Source: Acidobacteriota bacterium (GTDB taxonomy: Bacteria > Acidobacteriota > Terriglobia > Bryobacterales > Bryobacteraceae). From it: 64,000 bases of DNA. The position numbers and the translations under genes are program-made. Below the pieces are notes generated by a model. It saw nothing but the letters and a program-made list of their open reading frames with translations, ran no database searches and was not told where the DNA came from. Location of the stretch: assembly GCA_026393985.1 (NCBI GenBank), contig JAPKZB010000006.1, positions 114,139-178,138 of the forward strand. The letters run 5' to 3'. Shown one piece after another: positions 33,783 through 41,870 of the stretch (the stretch's first letter is position 1; each line of letters starts with the position of its first letter).

Positions 33783-33919
33783 TTCTGTGCAGTCAGCACG
33801 CGGACGCGGGGGAACTGGCGGCGAAGTTGTGGGCGCTGGTGGATGGGGAGGAGTGGTCGGGACGGGTGGGGCGGGTGAATCGGGGGGCGGGGGGCGAAGC
33901 TTTCCGGTGCGATGTATGA
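33554..33919 (+). CDS. DUF5615 (COG4634) PIN-like toxin, module 4
   Basis: A 121-residue protein. FLADEDFSYLVVARWRARGW holds the N-terminal acidic cluster, and LLRCNRRDFLRLHRERE followed by HAGMILCSQHAD are the conserved middle and C-terminal strands of a DUF5615 subtype. The usual T-H-N before RRDF is R-C-N here, a change near the active site. GTG 33554 follows the inferred original stop of the DUF433 gene. The end overlaps the start region of the next module. Confidence 0.75.
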   Translation: MPGFLADEDFSYLVVARWRARGWDVATRHELGWGNGGTTEGAVLDLAASLGRCLLRCNRRDFLRLHREREGRHAGMILCSQHADAGELAAKLWALVDGEEWSGRVGRVNRGAGGEAFRCDV

Positions 33920-33926
33920 TCGAGTT

Positions 33927-34151
33927 ATGGACTATCGGGATGTGATTACGATAGAGCCGGGCAAGCGAAGCGGCAAACCTTGTATTCGCGGGCTACGGAT
34001 CACCGTGACGGATGTTTTGGAGTATTTGGCTGCGGGAATGACCGAGGCAGAGATTCTGAGCGACTTCCCGGAATTGGAGGAACGGGACATACGGGCTTGT
34101 CTCGAGTTTGCGGCGGACCGAGAGAGAAGCTTGCGGGTGGCATCGGCGTAG
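33927..34151 (+). CDS. DUF433 (COG2442) antitoxin, module 5
   Basis: A 74-residue textbook DUF433 protein: MDYRDVITIEPGKRSGKPCI, then RGLRITVTDVLEYLAAGMTEAEILSDFPELEERDIRACLEFAADRE. ATG 33927 matches the family start; ATG 33912 adds five residues. The DUF5615 partner begins 2 bp after its stop. It lies head-to-tail directly behind module 4, so two unrelated DUF433 subtypes are stacked in one transcript. Confidence 0.88.
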   Translation: MDYRDVITIEPGKRSGKPCIRGLRITVTDVLEYLAAGMTEAEILSDFPELEERDIRACLEFAADRERSLRVASA

Positions 34152-34153
34152 GG

Positions 34154-34606
34154 GTGGCCAAGCTGCTGCTGGATGAAAATCTGTCGGTGAAATTGACGGT
34201 AGAGTTGCGGGATGTCTTGGGGGATATTCGGCATGTTCGTGATCTTGGATGGCAGTCGGGATCGGATGCGGCTTTGTGGGAGTGGGCCAGGGTGCATGGA
34301 TACGCGATTGTTTCCAAAGATTCGGACTTCTGGCATCGGAGCGTCCTGTTTGGGCATCCGCCGAAAGTGATTTGGCTGCGGGTGGGGAATGGTAGTACGA
34401 GGGTGATGGCGGATGTTTTGCGGGGAGCGGCGGGGGCGGTGGAAGCGTTCTCTTGCAAGAGGCGGAAAGCGGTTGCTTTGTGTTGGGTGGGGGGCGCACT
34501 GCACTGGAAGCGGCCAATGTGCAATTTGGTTTGGCACTGGCCGAGGACGAAATTGACTACCTGCACCAGGCCTTTGAGCGCTTGCAGCGCAATCCTACGG
34601 ATGTAG
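34154..34606 (+). CDS. DUF5615 (COG4634) PIN-like toxin, module 5, with frameshifted C-terminus
   Basis: Residues 1-99 match DUF5615: [40 protein letters not shown], and [29 protein letters not shown], with the S-K-D-S-D-F active-site core intact. After VEAF near 34452 the frame yields a Cys/Arg/Trp-rich tail. A neighbouring frame continues naturally as [14 protein letters not shown] and then runs into a PurL fragment. The GTG start follows the antitoxin by 2 bp. The catalytic part is complete, so activity is possible. Confidence 0.75.
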   Translation: MAKLLLDENLSVKLTVELRDVLGDIRHVRDLGWQSGSDAALWEWARVHGYAIVSKDSDFWHRSVLFGHPPKVIWLRVGNGSTRVMADVLRGAAGAVEAFSCKRRKAVALCWVGGALHWKRPMCNLVWHWPRTKLTTCTRPLSACSAILRM

Positions 34607-34614
34607 AGCTCATG
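34495..34614 (+). pseudogene. purL: Internal fragment of purL (phosphoribosylformylglycinamidine synthase)
   Basis: Forty codons read [20 protein letters not shown], then [20 protein letters not shown]. This matches the segment of large PurL proteins just before the conserved MMFAQANSEHCRHKIF block. The match begins right after the DUF5615 tail, in the same frame as that tail, and stops abruptly inside ELM-M. The rest of purL is absent from the window. It is joined to the 5'-truncated fcl gene within about 5 bp. Confidence 0.75.
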
Positions 34615-34628
34615 AGGGGAGTGCGCTG

Positions 34629-35537
34629 GTGCGGCGGTTGGAGGCGGACGGGGAGCGGGTGGTGGTGGCGGGGCGGGAGGAGGTGGACCTGTGCGACGCG
34701 GGGGCGGTGCGGCGGTTTTTGGGGCGGGGGGAGATTGGGACGATCTACCTGGCGGCGGCGCGGGTGGGGGGGATTATCGCGAATAGCCGGTATCCGGTGG
34801 AGTTTTTGACGGAGAATTTGCAGATTGCGACGAACGTGATTGGGGCGGCGCACGAGGCGGGGGTGCAGCGGCTGCTGTTTTTGGGGTCGTCGTGCATTTA
34901 TCCGCGGTTGGCGGCGCAGCCGATGACGGAGAAGGCGCTGTTGACGGGGCCGCTGGAGCCGACGAACGAGCCGTACGCGCTGGCGAAGATTGCGGGGATT
35001 AAGCTGTGCGAGAGCTATAACCGGGAGTATGGGCGGCAGTACCGGAGCGTGATGCCGACGAATTTGTACGGGCCGGGGGATAACTATCATCCGGAGAATA
35101 GCCACGTGATTCCGGGGCTGCTGCGGCGGTTTGACGAGGCGCGGGAGCGGGGGGCGGAGGAGGTGGTGATTTGGGGGAGCGGGACGGCGCGGCGGGAGTT
35201 TTTACACGTGGACGATTTGGCGGCGGCGTGTGTGCATGTGATGGGGTTGGCGGAGGAGCGGTGGGCGGCGGCGGTGGAGCCGATGTGCAGCCATATTAAT
35301 GTGGGGACGGGGGTGGACGTGACGATTGCGGAGTTGGCGGGGATGGTGGCGCGGGTGACGGGGTATGCGGGGCGGCTGGTGTATGACCGGAGCAAGCCGG
35401 ACGGGACGCCGCGGAAGGTGTTGGACGTGGGGGTGATGCGGGGGTTGGGATGGGAGGCGCGGATTGGATTGGAGGAGGGGCTGGCGGAGGCGTATGGGTG
35501 GTATCGGAAGAATGCGGGGGCGGCGCGGGGGATGTAG
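34629..35537 (+). CDS. fcl: GDP-L-fucose synthase lacking its N-terminal NADP-binding motif
   Basis: A 302-residue SDR enzyme highly similar to Fcl/Wca[41 protein letters not shown], and [20 protein letters not shown] with Tyr116 and Lys120 (numbering from GTG 34629), then [21 protein letters not shown]. Normal proteins begin about 19 residues earlier with a G-x-x-G-x-x-G loop; here only the last Gly-Ser of that loop survives, out of frame with the purL fragment that replaced it. GAGGGGAG precedes GTG 34629 at suitable spacing, so a shortened product may be made, but cofactor binding should be impaired. It would complete GDP-fucose synthesis after Gmd. Confidence 0.88.
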   Translation: MRRLEADGERVVVAGREEVDLCDAGAVRRFLGRGEIGTIYLAAARVGGIIANSRYPVEFLTENLQIATNVIGAAHEAGVQRLLFLGSSCIYPRLAAQPMTEKALLTGPLEPTNEPYALAKIAGIKLCESYNREYGRQYRSVMPTNLYGPGDNYHPENSHVIPGLLRRFDEARERGAEEVVIWGSGTARREFLHVDDLAAACVHVMGLAEERWAAAVEPMCSHINVGTGVDVTIAELAGMVARVTGYAGRLVYDRSKPDGTPRKVLDVGVMRGLGWEARIGLEEGLAEAYGWYRKNAGAARGM

Positions 35538-35580
35538 GGCGGGGTCATACAGGAAAATGCGGATACAAGGGGAATACGGG

Positions 35581-35610
35581 TTGCAGGGGGTAGGGGTTTG
35601 CGCTTATATA
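35581..35610 (+). promoter_or_regulatory. Candidate promoter of the FecR-domain gene
   Basis: TTGCAG at 35581-35586 and TATATA at 35605-35610 are separated by 18 bp, in an AT-rich island within G-rich surroundings. The start codon follows 33 bp later. Confidence 0.4.
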
Positions 35611-35642
35611 TAAAGATGAGGAGCGTTGCGAGGAGACATATT

Positions 35643-36116
35643 ATGAAAAAAGCTCTATTGGGATTGTTGATCGGAGGGATGGTGGTGTTGGCGGCGGAGC
35701 CGGGAGGATCGGCGGTGCCGGTGACGGGGTTGAGCGTGAACGGGGCGGCGGTGCCGGGAACGGGGGCGAAGAGCTGGCCGGTGCGGGCGGGGGATGAGGT
35801 ACGGACGGCGGGAGCGCCGACGGTATTGACGTTGCGGGATGGATCGAAGGTGATGTTGGGGGCGAATACGGCGGTGCGTTTGGACGCGGCGGCGGGAGGC
35901 GGGGAGAGTTTGCGGCTGGTGAGCGGGGGGATGCGGTATACGCTGTCGAGCCAGGCGCGGACGCAGTTGGTGGTGGACGGGAAGTCGTTGGCGGCAGCGC
36001 CGGGATCGACGGGGACGGCGGGGCAGATGTTGACGCCGGCCGCGGCGACGCAGGGAGTGACGGCGTCGGTGGCGCCGCCTCCGGCGCCGAGGCCGTCGGT
36101 CATTCGCAAGAAGTAG
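35643..36116 (+). CDS. Secreted FecR-domain protein
   Basis: A 157-residue protein. The signal peptide MKKALLGLLIGGMVVLAAEP is followed by a FecR-like beta domain (about 35-115): GTGAKSWPVRAGDEVRTAGA, PTVLTLRDGSKVMLGANTAVRLD and a GGMRYTLSS strand. The tail is Pro/Ala-rich and ends SVIRKK. ATG 35643 is preferred over an earlier start because AGGAGA lies about 8 nt upstream and it begins the signal sequence. FecR domains in Acidobacteria often occur in periplasmic proteins near EPS genes; no sigma factor is adjacent. Confidence 0.75.
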   Translation: MKKALLGLLIGGMVVLAAEPGGSAVPVTGLSVNGAAVPGTGAKSWPVRAGDEVRTAGAPTVLTLRDGSKVMLGANTAVRLDAAAGGGESLRLVSGGMRYTLSSQARTQLVVDGKSLAAAPGSTGTAGQMLTPAAATQGVTASVAPPPAPRPSVIRKK

Positions 36117-36167
36117 AAACTTCGCAAGAGAAAAGAGCCAGGACGGGACCATTTCCGGCCAGAGGGA

Positions 36168-36197
36168 CCCGGTAGCGGAGACGCTGCCGGGTTTTTT
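36168..36197 (+). terminator. Rho-independent terminator after the FecR-domain gene
   Basis: A 10-bp stem CCCGGTAGCG/CGCTGCCGGG (one G-U pair) with a GAGA loop is followed by six T. It separates the FecR unit from the polymerase gene. Confidence 0.88.
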
Positions 36198-36218
36198 CGA
36201 TTTTGGGGGAGAGAGCAG

Positions 36219-37478
36219 ATGGGATGGAGTTGGATGGCGTGGGGAGTGCTGGGGGCGACGTTGTGGGGGATGACGTTGGTGCAGGTGGACTTGACGGTGG
36301 CGAAGTCGGTGTGGGGGGTGATGGGGATGGGAATGGCGGGGTTAGCGGTGTATTTGCGGCGGGAGTTGCATCCGGGGGGATGGTGGGGGTTGGGTTTGGC
36401 GGTGGCGTTTTGGGGGGTGGGGGTGTGGCAGTGGGCGAGTGGGGTGACGGTGACGCCGTTGCGGACGGCGGAGGGGGTGATGGAGTTGGGTGGTTATGTG
36501 GTGGTGTTTGGGGTGGCGCGGGAGTTGGTGTGGAGTTTTCGGCGGCGGTTGTGGTGGGTGGCGGCGCCGGTGGTGGGGATTGGGGCGTTGGAGGCGGGTT
36601 TGGGGATGGCGCAGTGGTGGTTGCAGCGGGGGTCGGGGCAGAGTCCGATGGCGACGGGGAGTTACGGATCGCGGAATGCGTATGCGGGATTGTTGGAGAT
36701 GACGCTGCCGTTGGCGGTGTGGGCGGGGGTGTGGGTATGGGGGCGGGGCAAGGAGCGGGAGAAGGGGGTGTGGACGAGTTTGGGGGCGAGCGGGTTGTTT
36801 GGATTGGGGGCGGGGATGTTGTTGGGGACGGTGATGAGTTTGAGCCGGATGGGATTTTTGGCGGCGTTGAGCGGGATGGTGGCGACGGGGGTATTGGCGG
36901 CGGGGGGAAGGGGAGGGAGGCGGGTGTGGCCGGCGTTGTTGGCGGTGGGGGTGGGGGTGGGGGCGTTTGTATTTATGCCGACGGATGAGTGGATAGCGCG
37001 GTTTGCGGGGTTGGCGGTGACGGAGGATATCAGCGCGGATGGGCGGGTGCAGATCTGGCGGGATACGTGGCCGGCGATTGTGCATTATGGGTGGAAGGGT
37101 TGTGGGTTGTGGGGTTTTGAGAGTTGTTTTTATGCGTTTCAGCGGGGGATGGTGGATTACCGGGTGGATTATGCGCATAACGATTATTTGCAGGTGTTGT
37201 TGGAGATGGGGTGGGTGGGATTTGGGGTGGGGGTGGTGTTGGTGGGGCGGGTGTTGGGGCGGTTGTGGTGGGTGACGCAGCGGAGTGAGGGGGAGGCGTG
37301 GTTTTTAGGGGTGGGTTGTGTGGGGGCGATGGTGGCGTTGGTTTTGCATTCGGTGGTGGATTTTAATTTGTATTTTCCGGCGAATGCGATGGTGGCGGCG
37401 TGGGTGTTGGGGATGGGGGAGGGGTTGCCGGGGGTGGTGCGATGGGAGTTGGGGCGGGAGGGGAAGGTAGTGGGTTAG
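36219..37478 (+). CDS. O-antigen ligase/polymerase (Wzy_C family)
   Basis: A 419-residue membrane protein with about ten hydrophobic segments. It carries the family motif region SRNAYAGLLEMTLPLAVW, MSLSRMGFLAAL, and a periplasmic loop with GRVQIWRDTWPAIVHYGWKGCGLWGFESCF and the conserved YAHNDYLQVLLEMG. That H-N-D-Y-L motif is the hallmark of the Wzy_C/WaaL family. This is the second polymerase/ligase in the locus. Codon use is extremely G-rich (GGG, GTG, TTG), unlike the polymerase at 21248, suggesting an older resident gene. Confidence 0.9.
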   Translation: MGWSWMAWGVLGATLWGMTLVQVDLTVAKSVWGVMGMGMAGLAVYLRRELHPGGWWGLGLAVAFWGVGVWQWASGVTVTPLRTAEGVMELGGYVVVFGVARELVWSFRRRLWWVAAPVVGIGALEAGLGMAQWWLQRGSGQSPMATGSYGSRNAYAGLLEMTLPLAVWAGVWVWGRGKEREKGVWTSLGASGLFGLGAGMLLGTVMSLSRMGFLAALSGMVATGVLAAGGRGGRRVWPALLAVGVGVGAFVFMPTDEWIARFAGLAVTEDISADGRVQIWRDTWPAIVHYGWKGCGLWGFESCFYAFQRGMVDYRVDYAHNDYLQVLLEMGWVGFGVGVVLVGRVLGRLWWVTQRSEGEAWFLGVGCVGAMVALVLHSVVDFNLYFPANAMVAAWVLGMGEGLPGVVRWELGREGKVVG

Positions 37479-37496
37479 GTGGGGTATACTGCGCGT

Positions 37497-39125
37497 ATGC
37501 AGATGACGGTTTATGACGCGGTGGTGGTGGGGAGCGGGGCGACGGGGGGATGGGCGGCGAAGCGGTTGACGGAGGCGGGGCTGCGGGTGGCGATGGTGGA
37601 GGCGGGGGGTAAGGTGACGCCGCGGGAGTTTACCGAGCATAACCGGCCGGGGCAGTATCCTTACTTAGGGATGTCGCCGAAGGTGTTGGAGGACCGGCCG
37701 ATACAGGGGTTGTGTTATGCGTGCCGGGAGGGGAATCATAAGTGGTTTGTGAGCGACAAAGAGAACCCTTATGTGCAGGATAAGCCGTTCAACTGGATCC
37801 GGATGCGGGTGCTGGGGGGGCGGAGCCTGAGTTGGGGGCGGCAGAGTTACCGGATGTCGAAGCTGGACCTGACGGGGAAGAGCCACGACGGGTACGGGGA
37901 TGACTGGCCGGTGACGTATGAGGAGCTGGTACCTTACTACGAGTTAGTGGAGCGGTATGTGGGGATATCGGGGCAGGCGGAGGGGTTGGAGCATCTGCCG
38001 GACGGGATATTTCAGCCGCCGATGGAGATGACGTGCGGGGAGACGATTCTGCGGGATGCGATGAAGAAGCATTTCGGGCGGACGTTGACGATTGGGCGGA
38101 CGGCTATTCTGACGAAGCCGCATAACGGGCGGCAGGCGTGCCATTATTGTGGGCCTTGCGAGCAGGGGTGTTCGACGTTTTCGTACTTTTCGAGTCCGTT
38201 TACGACGGTGGCGGATGCGCAGAAGACGGGTCGGTTGACGCTGTTGACGGATGCGGTGGCGGCGAAGGTGTTGACGAAGGGGGGTAAGGCGGACCGGCTG
38301 CAGTATGTGGACCGGTATACGCGGGAGGTGAAGGAGGTACGGGGGAAGGTGTTTGTGTTGTGTGCGTCGACGCTGGAGTCGACGCGGTTGCTGATGAATT
38401 CGGGGATTGGCGGGGATAATGAGGCGTTGGGGAAGAACCTGATGGACCATATCTATCAGGGAGGGGCGGCGGGGGTGATGCCGCAGGTGGAGGCGAAGCC
38501 GTGGGCGGGGATGCCGCGGCGGCCGAACGGGGTGTATATTCCGCGGTTCCGGAATTTGAAAGAGCGGGAGACGAAGGGGTTTATCCGGGGATACGGGTTT
38601 CAGGGGGGGAGTTCGCCATCGTTTAACTTCGGGGCGCCGGGGTTTGGGAAGGAGTATAAGGAGGCGGTTCGGCAGGGGGTGTTCGGGATCAGTATCAACT
38701 TATGGGGGGAGTGTTTGGCGCGGCCGGAGAATCAGGTTTCGATTGATAAGAACCGGGTAGATGCGTGGGGGATTCCGGTGTTGAAGATATCGGCCGAGTG
38801 GGGGGAGAACGAGAGGAAGTTATGGCACGACGGGCGGGAGCAGGCGGCGGAGATGTTAGAGGCGGCGGGGGCGAAGAATGTGCGGATGACGGGGCAGTAT
38901 TCGGTGCCGGGGTTCTGTATTCATGAGACGGGGACGGCGCGGATGGGGACGGATCAGAAGAAGAGTGTGTTGAATAAGTGGTGCCAGGCGCATGAGGTGA
39001 ATAATTTGTTTGTGACGGACGGGGCGGCGTGGGTGAGTTCGGGTTGTCAGAATCCGACGCTGACGATGATGGCGTTGACGGTGCGGGCTTGTGATTATAT
39101 TGTTCGGGAGATGGGGAAGGCATGA
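37497..39125 (+). CDS. GMC-family oxidoreductase with a four-cysteine cluster
   Basis: A 542-residue FAD enzyme. It has dinucleotide loop VVGSGATGGWAAKRL (GSGATGG at 12-18), Glu35 ending strand 2, VLGGRSLSWGRQSYR, and C-terminal catalytic His476 (CIHETGTARMG) and Asn519 (SSGCQNPTLT). Between them lies C215-x2-C218-x2-C221-x3-C225 in ACHYCGPCEQGC, like gluconate- and sorbose-type GMC subunits, where such cysteines can hold an Fe-S cluster. No Tat signal is obvious. ATG 37497 is chosen over GTG 37479. The substrate is probably a sugar or sugar alcohol. It is coupled to the aldo/keto reductase. Confidence 0.88.
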   Translation: MQMTVYDAVVVGSGATGGWAAKRLTEAGLRVAMVEAGGKVTPREFTEHNRPGQYPYLGMSPKVLEDRPIQGLCYACREGNHKWFVSDKENPYVQDKPFNWIRMRVLGGRSLSWGRQSYRMSKLDLTGKSHDGYGDDWPVTYEELVPYYELVERYVGISGQAEGLEHLPDGIFQPPMEMTCGETILRDAMKKHFGRTLTIGRTAILTKPHNGRQACHYCGPCEQGCSTFSYFSSPFTTVADAQKTGRLTLLTDAVAAKVLTKGGKADRLQYVDRYTREVKEVRGKVFVLCASTLESTRLLMNSGIGGDNEALGKNLMDHIYQGGAAGVMPQVEAKPWAGMPRRPNGVYIPRFRNLKERETKGFIRGYGFQGGSSPSFNFGAPGFGKEYKEAVRQGVFGISINLWGECLARPENQVSIDKNRVDAWGIPVLKISAEWGENERKLWHDGREQAAEMLEAAGAKNVRMTGQYSVPGFCIHETGTARMGTDQKKSVLNKWCQAHEVNNLFVTDGAAWVSSGCQNPTLTMMALTVRACDYIVREMGKA

Positions 39126-40156
39126 GAGAGATAGCGGCTGATAAGTTTGCGTTTGGGTGTCACCGGTTTGGGTTTGGCCCGGCGCCGGGGGGCGGGGCGG
39201 TGGATACGGAGCGGCATGTGGCGCCGATGGTGAAGGCGGCGCTGGAATTAGGGATCCGGACGTTTGATTCGGCGGTGTTGTACCGGGCGACGCTGCAGTT
39301 GGGGCGGGCGCTGGAGATCTTGGGGGTGAGGCCGGAGGAGATCCGGTTTCAGACGAAGTGTTTGCGGTATTTGGGTTTGGCGGGGGAGGGGGCGACGGAG
39401 CATCAGCCGGAGGCGCTGTTGACGGGGATACCGGCGCGGTATGGGGGTTTGACGGACCGGTGGGATGGGAGCGAGGCGGGGGTGGAGTCACAGATCTGCC
39501 GGGAGCGGATTGAGTTGTGGGGAGGGAAGTTATACGGGGTGGCGTTGCATGATGCTCCGGATAAGGAGCGGCAGGTGGGGTTGGATTGGGCGGCGGATGT
39601 TAGTCCGGCGGTGCGGATGTTAGCGCGGGCGAAGCGGCAGGGTTTTGTGGAGCGGATTGGTTTGGGGGTGAAGGATCCTGGGTTTGTGGCGCGGTTTGTG
39701 GCGGCGGAGCCGGGGATGTTGGATTATGCGGGGGTGACGTTTTGCCCGGCAATTTTGGGGGAGATGATGGGGGTGATTGAGGCGGGGGCGCGGGAGGGGT
39801 ATGAGGTGACGCTGATGGGGATAAATTATGGGCAGGCGTTTACTTTGACGGAAGATCCGGCGGGGGCGGGGCCGTTTTTGTATAACTACGAGGTGGCGAA
39901 TGCAGGGGAGCGGGAGTTGATGAGCCGGTTTTACAGGGCGTGTGGATCGACGCCGTTGTTGCATTTGGCGGCGGCGGTGGCGGGGTTGCTGGTGGTGAAT
40001 TTTCCGGGGGTGGTGACGCAGATCGTGACGTCGACGATGACGCCGGGGCGTTTGGCGGAGACGGTGCGTTTGGTGCGGGAGGCTGAGGTGCCGGCGCCGG
40101 TGTGGGCGGAGTTGAAAGCGATGGAGTTGATTCCGCGGGAGTTTCCGGTGAGTTAG
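39122..40156 (+). CDS. Aldo/keto reductase family protein
   Basis: A 344-residue protein with the AKR tetrad: Asp49 and Tyr54 in RTFDSAVLY, Lys79 in RFQTKC and His143 in GVALHDAP. The order and spacing fit the D-threo-aldose/L-fucose dehydrogenase-like branch. The start overlaps the GMC gene stop as ATGA, so the two act in one operon. A sugar oxidation or reduction pathway is likely; fucose or a related deoxysugar is suggested by the neighbouring gmd/fcl genes but unproven. Confidence 0.85.
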   Translation: MREIAADKFAFGCHRFGFGPAPGGGAVDTERHVAPMVKAALELGIRTFDSAVLYRATLQLGRALEILGVRPEEIRFQTKCLRYLGLAGEGATEHQPEALLTGIPARYGGLTDRWDGSEAGVESQICRERIELWGGKLYGVALHDAPDKERQVGLDWAADVSPAVRMLARAKRQGFVERIGLGVKDPGFVARFVAAEPGMLDYAGVTFCPAILGEMMGVIEAGAREGYEVTLMGINYGQAFTLTEDPAGAGPFLYNYEVANAGERELMSRFYRACGSTPLLHLAAAVAGLLVVNFPGVVTQIVTSTMTPGRLAETVRLVREAEVPAPVWAELKAMELIPREFPVS

Positions 40157-41418
40157 GGGTCGTTTTTGGTGGGTCGGGACGCGCCGCGGGTGGACGGTGT
40201 GGGGTGGGTTGACGCTGACGGCGATCGCACTGTTGGCGGGTACGAGGTTGAGGCCGGTGTTTTCTTGGTGGGGCAGGTTGAGCCCGGCCTTGATCGGGAC
40301 TTTGGCCGGGTGGAAGAGGCCAAGGTTGGCGTCGGAGCTTTCGCGGGCGCGTCCGCGGTCCTTCGGGCAGAAGGTGTGGGCGGGTAGGGAGGTCATCTTC
40401 CGGATGGGGTTGGGGAGGGTCAGCCCGCTGCGTTGCCGGACTGATTTGGCGAGGACGGTGGCTTTGGTTCCCTGGTTGTGGGGGGGCGGGGAAGTTGCCG
40501 ATGGACCGGGAGTGGGCATCTTAGGTGTGGGGTAAGGCGCAGGCGGGATAGTTGGCGGAGCCCGGAGTCCCAGTATGCGGGGTCGGTGCGGGTGATCCTG
40601 ATCGGGGCGCATCAACGGGCGGGGAACGGCGCGCGAGCGTGGGAGATTACCGAGGAGGGGGAGGGCGGGGAGGGGGCCACGGACGATAAGTTGGTGGAGG
40701 CGGGGCGCCAAGCCGATGAGCAGAAGGACAAGGCGAAGGTGACGGGGTACGCGGGGCGGCTGATTGGACGAAGAGCCAGAACGAGAAGCTGGGGCTGGCG
40801 TGCGGGATGCTGGGGGTGCAGGCAAGCGGGGAGCAGAAGAAGTGGTGGGAGGCGGAAAAGCAGTTGCGGGCGGCGGTGCTGCTCGTCAAGGACAATGGGA
40901 ATCTGCACGCCGAGACGCTGTTTCCTTTGGGTCCGGCGAGTCATAAGCCGGAGGAGCCGAGGACGGATAAAGTGGGGGTTTTGAACGCGCGGCGGTTCAA
41001 TCCGCAGTGCACGCCATCAAGTTCGGTTACTCGGAGAACGCGAGCTTGAGATTCCGCCGCAGCCAGCCGGCTGCCGTTCGTGGTTTGGCGCTGGGGAGCT
41101 TGGCGGAAGAAATCAGACGGCGGTCTGCAGCGGTGGCGTCGCTTCCGGCACATCCTAGCGCGTCCGGAGGAAAATGCCTCGATGCCGTCACCCTGCCCGT
41201 GATTGCGCTCGTCGAGCCGGTGGACCCGCGGAATTTCGGCTATTGGCTCCGCCTGGGATGCTACCGGTTCCGGAAAGACCGGCCGGCGCGGGTGATTTTG
41301 CAGAGCGGGGGAGCCGGTGGGCAGGTGGTGATTGAGGCGCTCGTTTTCGCCTGGGCGGGGGGGGGGGCGTCTTATGGCCAGAGCCGCTGCCGCTGCGGCC
41401 GGGGTACCATAAAGAACA
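40157..41418. other. Gene-poor, decayed stretch
   Basis: No intact gene is seen on either strand over about 1.26 kb. Open frames are short and lack family character, apart from TPR-like pieces near 40681-40956. The plus strand changes here from strongly G-rich to C-rich sequence. Confidence 0.6.
40681..40956 (+). pseudogene. Remnant of a TPR protein gene
   Basis: In one frame DDKLVEAGRQADEQKDKAKV, then TGYAGRLIG, and after a frameshift NEKLGLACGMLGVQASGEQK, KWWEAEKQLRAAVLLVKDNG, NLHAETLFPLG follow. The order matches acidobacterial TPR proteins with repeats such as ...EADKALRAALPLVKGNxxLLAxxLFYLG. At least one frameshift and no start codon show that it is dead. Confidence 0.5.
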
Positions 41419-41826
41419 ATGAAAGACGTCATTGCCGAGTACCAGCGCTGGAAGCAGCAAGGAGAGGGGTTGCGCGCCGAAGCCATGAGAGCGATGGAGA
41501 CCCGCTACCGCGATCTGCTGACCGAAGCCATTCAGATTGCCGAAGAGTACCGGGCCGATTTCGGCGTCGCCCTCAAACTGCCCGCCGGGGTCTCTAGCTT
41601 CGAATACAAAGCCGCCGGCGGCAAGAAGCCCAAAGCCCAGCCCTCGTCCCCAGTTCCGGCACCGGCCGCACCCGGTCCGGAGGCCAAGCCCGGACCGCTT
41701 GAAAAGCGCCTGGCCGCCGCACAAAAGAAGCTGGAAGCCGCAAAAGCCGCAGGCGCACCGTCCAAGAATCTCGAAGATAAGATCTACGAGCTCGAAGACG
41801 AGATCCGCCTCGCCAAGCTCCGCTAA
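41419..41826 (+). CDS. Hypothetical protein with coiled-coil ends and a Pro/Ala linker
   Basis: A 135-residue protein. Residues 1-50 are helical and charged (MKDVIAEYQRWKQQGEGLRA, METRYRDLLTEAIQIAEEY). A Lys/Pro/Ala linker (75-95) leads to a C-terminal coiled coil (LEKRLAAAQKKLEAAKAAGA, LEDKIYELEDEIRLAKLR). I do not recognise the family. C-ending codons match the genes to its right rather than those to its left. No signal peptide is present, so it is probably cytoplasmic. Confidence 0.65.
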   Translation: MKDVIAEYQRWKQQGEGLRAEAMRAMETRYRDLLTEAIQIAEEYRADFGVALKLPAGVSSFEYKAAGGKKPKAQPSSPVPAPAAPGPEAKPGPLEKRLAAAQKKLEAAKAAGAPSKNLEDKIYELEDEIRLAKLR

Positions 41827-41870
41827 CCCCCCTAGCCGCGCGATGGTCACATCGCGCAAGATAGAAAGAG

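Noticed and set aside
39620..40825. A 401-codon minus-strand frame
   Set aside because: More than half is antisense to the aldo/keto reductase; the part after 40157 has no clear family, so it is not called a gene.
40157..41418. Replication terminus (dif site) at the composition switch
   Set aside because: No AT-rich XerC/XerD-like 28-mer was found there; skew was judged only by eye.
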